Of a stretch of DNA of 5,869 nucleotides, positions 1 to 5,869 are shown piece by piece. Under the pieces are notes generated by a model. That model worked only from the letters and a program-made list of their open reading frames with translations. It made no database searches and was not told the origin of the DNA. The position numbers and the translations under genes are program-made. Numbering within the stretch: position 1 is the stretch's first letter; every line of letters begins with the position of its first letter. This DNA is from Paracoccaceae bacterium. Its GTDB lineage: Bacteria > Pseudomonadota > Alphaproteobacteria > Rhodobacterales > Rhodobacteraceae. The stretch spans positions 1 through 5,869 of the forward strand of contig JAOUMG010000149.1 of assembly GCA_029881635.1 (NCBI GenBank), in the 5' to 3' direction.

Positions 1-2
1 AT

Positions 3-728
3 GATGACCGCTCGGTTGCCTGGATCGCGCTCGCGCTGGCCGAGCATGAGGTGGGACGACTGAGCGACGCGGTGCGCGACAAAGCTCTCGACTGGATCGA
101 CAGCGGGCGGTCTCTGGCCGTCTTCGTGGAACTGGCCGAAGACGAAGAGGAGGTAGTTGAGGGCCGCCGCCGTGTACTGGCGAAGGCCGCCGAAAAGCTC
201 CGCAGTCCGCAGCCGAAACGCAAGGCCATTCGCGCCCCCAAGCCGCCACAAACGTCGAACTACCCCTGGAAGGTCGGACGTTTCTACGGGATTCCGCATG
301 AGGGCAAGACCTATGTCGTGCAGGTGGTGTCGATCCGCGACCGGGCGGAGCTGGGCGAGTCGTTCCGCTATGTGAGCGATGCGGATTTCATAGGCGAGCC
401 GGTCTTTGCCGTCCTGTCCTGGCGCAAGGCCAGGCCACCGAAGCCCAATCAGATCGCGGGCCTGGCCTATATGCGGATCAGTGCGCTGGATGGGACCGAG
501 TTTGAAGAAGAGGGCGTAGGCCTTGAATCGTTGCACCCCATATTTATTGGGCGGGGTGTGCCGCCGGCAGACTATGTGATCGACCTTGGCCACGAAGCGC
601 CGCCGCCTTTGCCCGAAGCCTTTACGTGGAACCACAATTCGCCCAACTGGGTTCATTTTCAATCGGTTCTCGCATCTATCCATGTCCCGGAATACATGGT
701 GCCCAGCGACCTGACCGTGCCGGGCTGA
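3..728 (+). CDS. DUF4259-like soluble protein, 5' end outside the window
   Basis: The frame is open from the left edge, so the true start lies upstream. A GTG at position 51 is in frame, but the codons before it (reading [16 protein letters not shown]) continue the same helix-like pattern, so I do not treat it as the start. The first ~70 visible residues (a tryptophan/alanine helix, [16 protein letters not shown], then an arginine-rich helix ending in RSPQP) resemble the C-terminal half of DUF4259 proteins as I remember them; that family has no established function. A basic proline-rich linker follows, then a domain beginning [11 protein letters not shown] that looks like a small beta-rich module, and a tail rich in P, W and H. 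No signal peptide or membrane segment is visible, so it is probably cytoplasmic. It ends 32 bases before ybjQ. That it is a gene is well supported by length and codon use; the family call is moderate. Confidence 0.7.
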   Translation, partial: DDRSVAWIALALAEHEVGRLSDAVRDKALDWIDSGRSLAVFVELAEDEEEVVEGRRRVLAKAAEKLRSPQPKRKAIRAPKPPQTSNYPWKVGRFYGIPHEGKTYVVQVVSIRDRAELGESFRYVSDADFIGEPVFAVLSWRKARPPKPNQIAGLAYMRISALDGTEFEEEGVGLESLHPIFIGRGVPPADYVIDLGHEAPPPLPEAFTWNHNSPNWVHFQSVLASIHVPEYMVPSDLTVPG

Positions 729-749
729 AACTCATGACCGCGCAACCTT

Positions 750-754
750 GGAGA
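750..754 (+). promoter_or_regulatory. Shine-Dalgarno site that fixes the ybjQ start
   Basis: GGAGA lies six bases before the ATG at 761. It favours that start over in-frame ATGs at 626 and 734, which would add residues absent from the YbjQ family and, for 626, overlap the upstream gene by about 100 bases. Confidence 0.7.
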
Positions 755-760
755 CAGACG

Positions 761-1072
761 ATGATCATCACCACGACCCCCTCGATCGAAGGCCGGAAGA
801 TCGGTGCCTATCACGGCATCGTCACCGGCGAGGCGATCCTGGGGGCGAATATCTTCCGTGATCTTTTCGCTCAGGTCCGCGATATCGTGGGTGGGCGTTC
901 GGCGGCCTATGAGCAAGAGCTGGGCCGGGCGCGCGAGACGGCACTGCGCGAGATGGAAGAGAGGGCGGCCGAAGCTGGTGCGAATGCCATTGTCGGAGTC
1001 GACCTTGATTATGAGGTGATCAACAACATGCTGATGGTTTCGGCATCGGGTACGGCGGTGACTGTTGCATGA
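761..1072 (+). CDS. ybjQ: YbjQ/UPF0145 family protein (putative heavy-metal-binding domain)
   Basis: This 103-residue protein matches the YbjQ/UPF0145 family along its whole length; the E. coli member is about 107 residues. Visible family hallmarks are TTTPSIEG (residues 4-11), [14 protein letters not shown] (21-34), [12 protein letters not shown] (40-51), [13 protein letters not shown] (73-85) and the C-terminal [10 protein letters not shown] (91-100). These proteins form small alpha/beta subunits that assemble into oligomeric rings. They are often annotated as heavy-metal-binding, but the biochemical role is not established, and this copy has no cysteine. There is no signal peptide or membrane segment. 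The start at 761 is chosen from the ribosome binding site and the family N-terminus. It lies 32 bases after the DUF4259-like gene and may be co-transcribed with it. No convincing intrinsic terminator follows. The family call is very secure; the function is not. Confidence 0.95.
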   Translation: MIITTTPSIEGRKIGAYHGIVTGEAILGANIFRDLFAQVRDIVGGRSAAYEQELGRARETALREMEERAAEAGANAIVGVDLDYEVINNMLMVSASGTAVTVA

Positions 1073-1135
1073 ACCACAACAGTAATCATGAAGTCGGTCG
1101 ATTGTCGCGAAGAGGGCGGTTTTTTGTGCCGCTGT

Positions 1136-1163
1136 CTGCCTCATTTGGGCGGCAAATGGGCAG
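1136..1163. repeat. Interrupted inverted repeat, possible operator or RNA hairpin
   Basis: The left arm CTGCC-T-CATTTG and right arm CAAATG-GGCAG surround the 5-base centre GGCGG. That gives 11 paired bases broken only by one unpaired T at 1141. A second, shorter pair overlaps it (TGCCGC at 1127-1132 with GCGGCA at 1149-1154), so two alternative hairpins are possible. No T-run follows on + and none precedes it in the sense needed for a minus-strand terminator, so it does not look like an ordinary intrinsic terminator. It lies in the 189-base gap (1073-1261) between ybjQ and the small membrane protein gene, where a promoter for the downstream genes could sit. I see no strong -35/-10 pair in this gap. 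Its role as an operator is only a possibility. Confidence 0.55.
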
Positions 1164-1261
1164 TGAGGTCATGAAAATCCCTCTATTGCCACCCGAATTT
1201 TGCCGCAAAGCCCCGGCATTAAGATGCTCGAAACATTGGATTCAGGGGTCTTGGCAAGAAA

Positions 1262-1771
1262 ATGATGGCGGATCAGAAATCAGCGTTCGCTCAGCGTCTG
1301 AAGAGGATCGAGTCCGGCAAGCATTTCGAACATGCGGACGTGATCGGTCATCAGACGACGAAACGCTACAAGAAGATCCACGGCGACAAGCCCAAGCGGC
1401 CAAAGCGGACCTTCCGCGACAAGGTCATGGTGCTGATCGCCTTCCTGGCGGGCATGTCGTCGGTTCTGGCCGGGCGTGTCGTTTACTTCCATCTGGCCAA
1501 GATCGAAGGTCTGCCACCGGCGTTCTACGACCTTGGCGGCCGCGGCATGGCGTTGTTCGCGCTGGTTCTGGCCATGACCATGATCGTGATCTTTCATCTG
1601 TCGACGCGGGCGCGTTTTCAGGCGCTGCTGGTTGGATGCGTGGTGATGCATTACGGCGAAGCGGCGGTTGCGTCGAACGCCCCGGAATTCTGGTCGCAGA
1701 TCTTCTCGGCGGAATATGCAGCGGAGATGGCCGCCAAGGGCCAGGACTACCGTCTGACGCCAGCCGGATAA
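1262..1771 (+). CDS. Uncharacterised small membrane protein with basic N-terminus
   Basis: I do not recognise a named family in this 169-residue protein. Residues 1-53 are hydrophilic and strongly basic, especially 34-54 with repeated K and R (KRYKKIHGDKPKRPKRT), which predicts a cytoplasmic N-terminus. Hydrophobic segments follow at about 56-76, 94-113 and, less clearly, 119-138. The C-terminal 30 residues are hydrophilic and may be amphipathic (EYAAEMAAKG). Codon use is strongly G/C-ending in this frame, which supports it over the longer overlapping frame from 1069. Consecutive ATGs at 1262 and 1265 are the first possible starts after an in-frame stop at 1220. The ribosome site is poor: AGGGG at 1244-1248 is rather far upstream, and only AAGAA lies close. 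Its stop is 77 bases before sufC with a terminator-like hairpin between. A role linked to SUF assembly would be a guess from position only. Confidence 0.8.
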   Translation: MMADQKSAFAQRLKRIESGKHFEHADVIGHQTTKRYKKIHGDKPKRPKRTFRDKVMVLIAFLAGMSSVLAGRVVYFHLAKIEGLPPAFYDLGGRGMALFALVLAMTMIVIFHLSTRARFQALLVGCVVMHYGEAAVASNAPEFWSQIFSAEYAAEMAAKGQDYRLTPAG

Positions 1772-1794
1772 AGAAACCCAAAACTGAACCCCTG

Positions 1795-1828
1795 ACGGCC
1801 CGGGCGCATTGCCCGCAGGCCGTTTTTT
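1795..1828 (+). terminator. Rho-independent terminator or attenuator before sufC
   Basis: ACGGCC-CGGGC pairs with GCCCG-CA-GGCCGT around the loop GCATT: 11 base pairs, all but one of them G-C (the single A-T is the outermost), with a two-base bulge (CA at 1816-1817). The stem runs directly into six T residues at 1823-1828. This is a textbook intrinsic terminator by shape. It starts 24 bases after the stop of the small membrane protein gene and ends 20 bases before the sufC ATG. That distance leaves no room for a separate sufC promoter downstream, so it either lets partial read-through into the suf genes or sufC depends on a promoter located before the hairpin. Confidence 0.85.
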
Positions 1829-1839
1829 GACGTTTGAAT

Positions 1840-1844
1840 GAGGA
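1840..1844 (+). promoter_or_regulatory. Shine-Dalgarno site that fixes the sufC start
   Basis: GAGGA sits four bases before the ATG at 1849 and decides against the in-frame TTG at 1834. Starting at 1834 would place the ribosome site inside the coding region and add five residues not typical of SufC. Confidence 0.75.
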
Positions 1845-1848
1845 AAAC

Positions 1849-2604
1849 ATGTTAGAAATCAAAAACCTTCAGGTAAAACTTGAGGAAGAAGACAAGGCAA
1901 TCCTGAAAGGTGTTGACCTGTCGATCGAGGCCGGTTCGGTTCATGCGATCATGGGGCCGAACGGTTCGGGAAAATCGACATTGTCCTATGTTCTGTCCGG
2001 TCGTGATGGTTACACCGTTACCGGCGGTTCGGCGACATTGGACGGCGAAGACCTGTTGGAAATGGAGCCTGAGGAACGCGCGGCAGCAGGGTTGTTTCTG
2101 GCCTTCCAATACCCGGTCGAAATCCCCGGCGTTGGCAACATGACCTTTTTGCGCACGGCGCTGAATGCACAGCGCAAAGCGCGCGGCGAACCGGAGATAA
2201 GCGCGGGCGACTTCCTGAAGCTGGTGCGCGAAAAGGCCAAGGCCCTGCAGATCGATGCGGAAATGTTGAAACGCCCGGTGAATGTCGGCTTTTCCGGCGG
2301 TGAGAAGAAGCGCAACGAAATCTTGCAGATGGCGATGCTGGAGCCGCGGATGTGCGTGCTTGATGAAACGGATTCGGGCCTGGACGTCGATGCGATGCGT
2401 CTGGTTGCCGACGGTGTCAATGCGCTGCGTGGTGCCGGGCGGTCCTTTCTGGTGATCACCCATTACCAGCGCCTGCTTGACCATATCAAACCCGATATCG
2501 TCCATATCATGGCGGATGGACGCATCATCAAATCTGGCGGGCCGGAACTGGCGCTGGAGGTGGAGCGCAATGGCTATGCCGATCTGCTGGCAGAGGTGGT
2601 CTGA
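1849..2604 (+). CDS. sufC: SufC, ABC-type ATPase of the SUF Fe-S cluster assembly complex
   Basis: This 251-residue protein is full length (E. coli SufC is about 248). It has all ABC ATPase elements: Walker A GPNGSGKST (36-44), Q-loop glutamine in AFQYPVEIPG (Q87), the SufC-type signature FSGGEKKRNEILQM (148-161), Walker B and D-loop CVLDETDSGLD (169-179, catalytic E173), and the H-loop ITHYQRLL with H205. EKKRNEILQ and DSGLD distinguish SufC from transport ATPases. SufC is a soluble ATPase that works with SufB and SufD in the cytoplasmic SufBCD scaffold; ATP binding drives the rearrangement needed for cluster assembly. The stop overlaps the sufD start by one base (TGATG), so translation is probably coupled. 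It is preceded by a terminator-like hairpin rather than by sufB, which must lie elsewhere or left of this window. Nothing is missing or broken. Confidence 0.98.
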   Translation: MLEIKNLQVKLEEEDKAILKGVDLSIEAGSVHAIMGPNGSGKSTLSYVLSGRDGYTVTGGSATLDGEDLLEMEPEERAAAGLFLAFQYPVEIPGVGNMTFLRTALNAQRKARGEPEISAGDFLKLVREKAKALQIDAEMLKRPVNVGFSGGEKKRNEILQMAMLEPRMCVLDETDSGLDVDAMRLVADGVNALRGAGRSFLVITHYQRLLDHIKPDIVHIMADGRIIKSGGPELALEVERNGYADLLAEVV

Positions 2605-3908
2605 TGGCCGTGCCACACAAGTCAGATGCAACCCGCAACAAGGCCACCCAAGACCGCTTGGGCGCGATTGATCTGCCCGAAGGCGGATTTAGCGGCGCCG
2701 CCCGCGTTTCTGCGATGAAACGGTTGGCGGAAATGGGCATGCCGGTTCGCCGGGATGAATATTGGCGTTATACCGATCCGGCGGATCTGGTCCGGGCAGA
2801 GGCGCCTGAGGCGGTGGTTTTTCACGGAACCGATCCACAGTTGTTTGGGCAGGTTGACCGGGTCACGCTCGTCTTTACCGATGGCGCGTTTGATCCTGAC
2901 GCCTCCGATGACCCATCCCTCGCCGGGGTCGAGATTTCCCGGCTGGCCGTCGCGGACAAGGCCGATATTCACTGGGCGCGCGATCTCTACGGTGTTCTCG
3001 AAACGCGCGGGCAAACCCCCATCAACCGGCCACTGGCCGCACTGAATACGGCTGTTGCCACCGATGGCGTGTTGATCCGGGTAACGGGCAGGGCCGCCAG
3101 ACCTGTTCATCTGATCTACAATCATCAGTCGCCAACGTCGGATGTCATGCTGCATCACTGCATCAAGGTAGAGCCGGGTGCGGAACTGACATTGCTGGAA
3201 ACCGGCCCCGCCGCTGCGCGGTTGAACATGGTCACGGAAGTTGATGTTCTGGAGGGCGGACGTTTTCACCATGTCCGTGCGCAAGGGCGTGACCATTCAA
3301 GGCGCGCTGTGACCCATATTTTTGCCCGGGTTGCCAAGGCTGCGCAGTTCAAGTCTTTCACGCTGACGGTAAACGGGGTGCTGACCCGCAATGAGGCGGT
3401 GATCGAGATCATCGGCGATGATGCGGTCGCGCATATCGCGGGGGCGGCGTTGGGCGACGGTGTCGACGGTGTTTTCCATCATGATGATACGGTTTTCATA
3501 ACTCATGATGCGGTGGGCTGCGAAAGCCGCCAGGTGTTCAAGAAGGTTCTGAAGAACGGCGCGACAGGCGTGTTCCAGGGCAAGATTCTGGTCAAGAAAG
3601 ACGCCCAGAAAACAGATGGTTATCAGATCAGTCAGGCGCTTCTTCTGGATGATGACAGCCAGTTTTTGGCTAAGCCAGAGCTGGAGATCTATGCCGATGA
3701 TGTAAAGTGCAGCCATGGGTCCACCACCGGCGCCATTGATGAAACCGCTTTGTTTTATCTGCGTTCGCGCGGCATTGAACGTGAGGATGCAACCGCGCTT
3801 TTGGTTCTGTCCTTTCTCGCCGATGCCATTGAAGAGATCGACGATGAGGCATTGGCTGCCGATGTAGTGGCGCGTCTTGAAGCGTGGCTGGCGCGCAGGA
3901 AAGGCTGA
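2604..3908 (+). CDS. sufD: SufD, Fe-S cluster assembly scaffold subunit
   Basis: This 434-residue protein is close to the usual SufD length (about 423 in E. coli). The N-terminal helical part includes the family-typical DEYWRYTDP (51-59). The middle is the repetitive beta-helix region (about 150-370), with the block VGCESRQVFKKVLKNG followed by TGVFQGKILV. The conserved C-terminal motifs are AQKTDGYQ (334-341), PELEIYADDVKCSHGSTTG (C369 and H371, corresponding to the C358/H360 region of E. coli SufD that is implicated in cluster binding at the SufB-SufD interface) and ALFYLRSRGI. SufD pairs with SufB and binds SufC. CSHGST with the ISQALLLDDDSQFLAKPE stretch before it fits SufD rather than SufB. 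Its start overlaps sufC and its stop overlaps the next gene, each by one base. Confidence 0.97.
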   Translation: MAVPHKSDATRNKATQDRLGAIDLPEGGFSGAARVSAMKRLAEMGMPVRRDEYWRYTDPADLVRAEAPEAVVFHGTDPQLFGQVDRVTLVFTDGAFDPDASDDPSLAGVEISRLAVADKADIHWARDLYGVLETRGQTPINRPLAALNTAVATDGVLIRVTGRAARPVHLIYNHQSPTSDVMLHHCIKVEPGAELTLLETGPAAARLNMVTEVDVLEGGRFHHVRAQGRDHSRRAVTHIFARVAKAAQFKSFTLTVNGVLTRNEAVIEIIGDDAVAHIAGAALGDGVDGVFHHDDTVFITHDAVGCESRQVFKKVLKNGATGVFQGKILVKKDAQKTDGYQISQALLLDDDSQFLAKPELEIYADDVKCSHGSTTGAIDETALFYLRSRGIEREDATALLVLSFLADAIEEIDDEALAADVVARLEAWLARRKG

Positions 3909-4396
3909 TGGCTTTCACGACCGACATATTGGCGAGCTACCTCCACCCAGCGCGGGCCGTGCGGCGGATACTGGCGGGGCCTGTACGCGAAGACCGCGCC
4001 CTGATCATGCTGATGGCGGCGGCGGCAATCATATTTGTCGCGCAGTGGCCGGTTGCGGCCCGAACCGCGCATTTTGATACCTCCGTCCCGTTGGAGGCGC
4101 GCCTGTCGGGGATGCTGCTGGCGACCGTATTCCTCTTGCCTTTGGTGGCCTATGCGCTGGCAGGCGCAAGCCATATCATCATGCGATCGTTCGGTGGACA
4201 GGGGACTTTCTACGGCGCACGTATTGCGCTGTTTTGGGCATTGCTGGCGGTGTCGCCGATCATGCTCTTTCAGGGGCTCGTTGCGGGCATGATTGGCCCG
4301 GGACCGGCGCTTTCGGTGACCGGAATGATCATTTTTGCGGGCTTCATCTGGATCTGGGGCGCGGGCCTGTATGTGGCGGAATTTGGGGCCTTGTGA
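3908..4396 (+). CDS. Yip1-like four-pass membrane protein A, embedded in the suf operon
   Basis: This 162-residue integral membrane protein probably has four transmembrane helices, at about 31-48, 67-91, 104-128 and 136-158. The N-terminal LHPARAVRRILAG (12-24) and the loop motif SFGGQGTFYGA (94-104) before a helix are the pattern of bacterial Yip1-domain proteins. I chose the ATG at 3908 over one at 3884 because it overlaps the sufD stop as TGATG, the same junction used elsewhere in the operon, and because it gives the family-like N-terminus. No catalytic residue or metal-binding cluster is evident, and there is no cysteine. The position between sufD and sufS suggests co-expression with Fe-S assembly, but its job is unknown. 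It looks like a distant paralogue of the next gene. Family call is moderate to good. Confidence 0.85.
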   Translation: MAFTTDILASYLHPARAVRRILAGPVREDRALIMLMAAAAIIFVAQWPVAARTAHFDTSVPLEARLSGMLLATVFLLPLVAYALAGASHIIMRSFGGQGTFYGARIALFWALLAVSPIMLFQGLVAGMIGPGPALSVTGMIIFAGFIWIWGAGLYVAEFGAL

Positions 4397-5016
4397 TGGG
4401 TGGAATGAAGGAATTTTTTAAAGAACTGCTGATCGAGAGCTTTCGTGCGCCTCAATCCGCCGGTCGGCGCCTGATGGCCCTGGACCTGCCGATGGAGGCA
4501 CGGTGGCTGGGGTTGCTGCTGGTCTCGGTGATCGCGCTTATCGTGGCGCGCGGATCGGTGCCGTTCATGGGAACCGAGGATCTGGGACCCATATTCAACC
4601 AGGCCCGCGAATTTTCCCGTAACATGGCAACAAAACCCTGGATCGGCCTGCCGGTTCAGTTGGTTGCACTTCTGGCTGTGACATTCGCGATGTTCGCGAT
4701 TGGGCGCCTTTTCGGCGGCAAAGGCAGCTTTGCCGATGCGCTTTTGCTGTTTGTCTGGATCGAATTGATCATGGTTCTTCTGCAGGGTGCGCAACTGCTG
4801 GCTATGTTTACCTTGCCGCCGCTGGCCGCCCTGATAGGCGTTGTCTCATACGGCATGTTTTTGTGGCTGATGGTGCATTTCATCGCTGCTTTGCATGGCT
4901 TTACCAAACCTGCATTCGTACTGGTCGGGATGATCGCCAGCTTCTTTGCTCTCATCATGATTGCGTCGGTACTGCTGATGCTTTTTGGCGTCGCTGTTCC
5001 GGTTCGTGGGGGCTGA
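4396..5016 (+). CDS. Yip1-like five-pass membrane protein B, embedded in the suf operon
   Basis: This 206-residue membrane protein has about five hydrophobic segments, near 36-52, 84-105, 113-137, 141-166 and 173-200. The cytoplasmic-looking N-terminus contains SFRAPQSAGRRLMAL (15-29), and the loop carries LFGGKGSFADAL (105-116). Both parallel the same positions of the preceding protein, which supports a Yip1-domain assignment and a tandem duplication followed by divergence. The start at 4396 overlaps the upstream stop by one base; a second ATG at 4405 is also possible. A much longer in-frame extension from 4234 is rejected because it lies inside the upstream gene and is not membrane-like. 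There is no cysteine and no obvious enzymatic motif. sufS begins one base after its stop. Function is unknown; membrane tethering or trafficking are guesses from the family name and context. Confidence 0.85.
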   Translation: MGGMKEFFKELLIESFRAPQSAGRRLMALDLPMEARWLGLLLVSVIALIVARGSVPFMGTEDLGPIFNQAREFSRNMATKPWIGLPVQLVALLAVTFAMFAIGRLFGGKGSFADALLLFVWIELIMVLLQGAQLLAMFTLPPLAALIGVVSYGMFLWLMVHFIAALHGFTKPAFVLVGMIASFFALIMIASVLLMLFGVAVPVRGG

Positions 5017-5017
5017 T

Positions 5018-5869
5018 ATGTATGATGTACAAAAAATCCGGGCGGATTTTCCGATACTGGGGCGTCAGGTAAACGGCAAACCCCTGGTCTATCTCGATAA
5101 TGGCGCTTCTGCTCAGAAACCGCAGGCGGTGATTGATGCCGTAACGCGCGGCTATGCCGAAGAATATGCCAATGTTCATCGCGGCCTTCATTATCTGTCG
5201 AACCTTGCGACCGAAAAATACGAAGCCGTGCGCGGGATCGTGGCCCGGTTTCTGAAGGCGCCTGACCCCGAAGAGATTGTATTCACCTCAGGCACGACCG
5301 AAGGCATCAACCTGATTTCATATGCCTGGGCTGCGCCAAGATTAGAGCCAGGCGATGAAATCGTTCTGTCGGTTCTGGAACATCATGCCAATATCGTTCC
5401 CTGGCATTTCTTGCGGGAACGTCAGGGCGTTGTGCTGAAATGGGTGGAGCCGGAACTTGACGGATCGCTTGATCCGCAAAAGGTCATCGATGCCATTGGT
5501 CCCAGAACCAGACTGGTCGCCGTCACCCAGATGTCAAATGTCACCGGTACCGTTGTCGATGTGGCGGCGATCTGCCGTTATGCCAAGTCGGTTGGGGTTC
5601 CGGTTCTGGTGGATGGATCGCAAAGTGCGGTACATCGGCCGGTTTCGGTCGCCGATATCGGCTGTGATTTTTTCGCCATAACCGGTCACAAGCTATATGG
5701 CCCGTCAGGGTCCGGTGCCATCTGGATCGCGAAAGAACGCATGGCCGAGATGCGCCCGTTTCTGGGCGGTGGCGATATGATCCGCGAAGTGACGCGCGAC
5801 GTTGTCACCTATAATGACCCGCCGATGAAGTTTGAGGCCGGAACGCCGGGAATTGTTCAGCAGATCGGC
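5018..5869 (+). CDS. sufS: SufS cysteine desulfurase, 3' end outside the window
   Basis: The first 284 codons are visible; the frame is open to the right edge, and a full SufS is about 405-410 residues. SufS is a PLP-dependent class V aminotransferase-fold enzyme that takes sulfur from L-cysteine, releasing alanine and forming an enzyme persulfide that feeds the SUF scaffold. Visible landmarks are YLDNGASAQKP (25-35), NVHRGLHYLS (52-61), FTSGTTEGIN (89-98), SVLEHHANIVPW (118-129, H123 stacking on PLP), QMSNVTGT (171-178), LVDGSQSAVH (197-206, D199 and Q202) and TGHKLYGPSG (222-231, K225 forming the PLP Schiff base). Numbering is within one residue of E. coli SufS (H123, D200, K226). The active-site cysteine, expected near 360, lies beyond the window. 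The start at 5018 is one base after the previous stop, with a G-run (5008-5012) as ribosome site. Confidence 0.97.
   Translation, partial: MYDVQKIRADFPILGRQVNGKPLVYLDNGASAQKPQAVIDAVTRGYAEEYANVHRGLHYLSNLATEKYEAVRGIVARFLKAPDPEEIVFTSGTTEGINLISYAWAAPRLEPGDEIVLSVLEHHANIVPWHFLRERQGVVLKWVEPELDGSLDPQKVIDAIGPRTRLVAVTQMSNVTGTVVDVAAICRYAKSVGVPVLVDGSQSAVHRPVSVADIGCDFFAITGHKLYGPSGSGAIWIAKERMAEMRPFLGGGDMIREVTRDVVTYNDPPMKFEAGTPGIVQQIG

Noticed and set aside
626..760. N-terminal extension of ybjQ from the ATG at 626 or 734
   Set aside because: The extension is absent from the family, overlaps the upstream gene (from 626), and a good ribosome site exists for the ATG at 761.
1073..1135. T-run after GGGCGG at about 1120-1125 as a terminator for ybjQ
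   Set aside because: No convincing GC-rich stem precedes the T-run; the strong dyad lies after it, in the wrong order for an intrinsic terminator on this strand.
1201..1218. Small inverted repeat TGCCG/CGGCA in the gap before the membrane protein gene
   Set aside because: Only five pairs with an eight-base loop and no T-run; expected by chance in GC-rich sequence.
1201..1226. Possible promoter with TTGCCG and TAAGAT upstream of 1262
   Set aside because: The spacer is only about 14 bases and both boxes are poor, so the match is not better than chance.
1069..1830. A 253-codon + strand frame starting at an ATGA overlap with the ybjQ stop
   Set aside because: It overlaps all of the better-supported membrane protein gene in another frame, its product is a low-complexity R/G/S/D mixture without recognisable domains, and it ends inside the terminator hairpin.
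1852..2631. A 259-codon minus-strand frame opposite sufC
   Set aside because: It is the antisense shadow of a clearly conserved gene; its H/Q/R-rich product has no family features and there is no ribosome site.
2622..3716. Minus-strand frames opposite sufD
   Set aside because: They are shadows of the sufD coding pattern, with compositions typical of antisense translation.

Overview
The window carries part of a SUF iron-sulfur cluster assembly locus on the + strand, with a set of accessory genes upstream. All supported genes point left to right. Composition is moderately GC-rich with G/C-ending codons. The SufC, SufD and SufS sequences, and the insertion of Yip1-type membrane proteins between sufD and sufS, suggest an alphaproteobacterium, most probably of the Rhodobacterales/Roseobacter group. 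That placement is inference; there is no rRNA or other taxonomic marker here.

Left part (1-1771): an open reading frame enters from the left edge and encodes a soluble protein whose visible N-terminal part resembles DUF4259 (3-728). A well-conserved YbjQ/UPF0145 family protein follows (761-1072). Next is a 189-base intergenic stretch holding a striking interrupted inverted repeat (1136-1163), then an unrecognised small membrane protein with a very basic N-terminus (1262-1771).

Middle: a strong intrinsic-terminator-like hairpin (1795-1828) lies between the small membrane protein gene and sufC. It leaves only about 20 bases before the sufC start, too little for a conventional promoter.

Right part (1849-5869): sufC (ATPase), sufD (scaffold partner), two consecutive Yip1-like polytopic membrane proteins, and the first 284 codons of sufS (cysteine desulfurase), cut by the window edge. 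sufC-sufD, sufD-yip1A and yip1A-yip1B each overlap by one base (TGATG), and sufS starts one base after the preceding stop, so this is a tightly coupled translational unit. SufS would take sulfur from cysteine. SufC and SufD, together with a SufB that is not in this window, form the ATP-driven scaffold on which clusters are built. The role of the two membrane proteins in this pathway is unknown and is the most interesting biological question in the window.

I found no CRISPR array, tRNA, rRNA, insertion sequence or clear phage gene. No minus-strand gene is supported.
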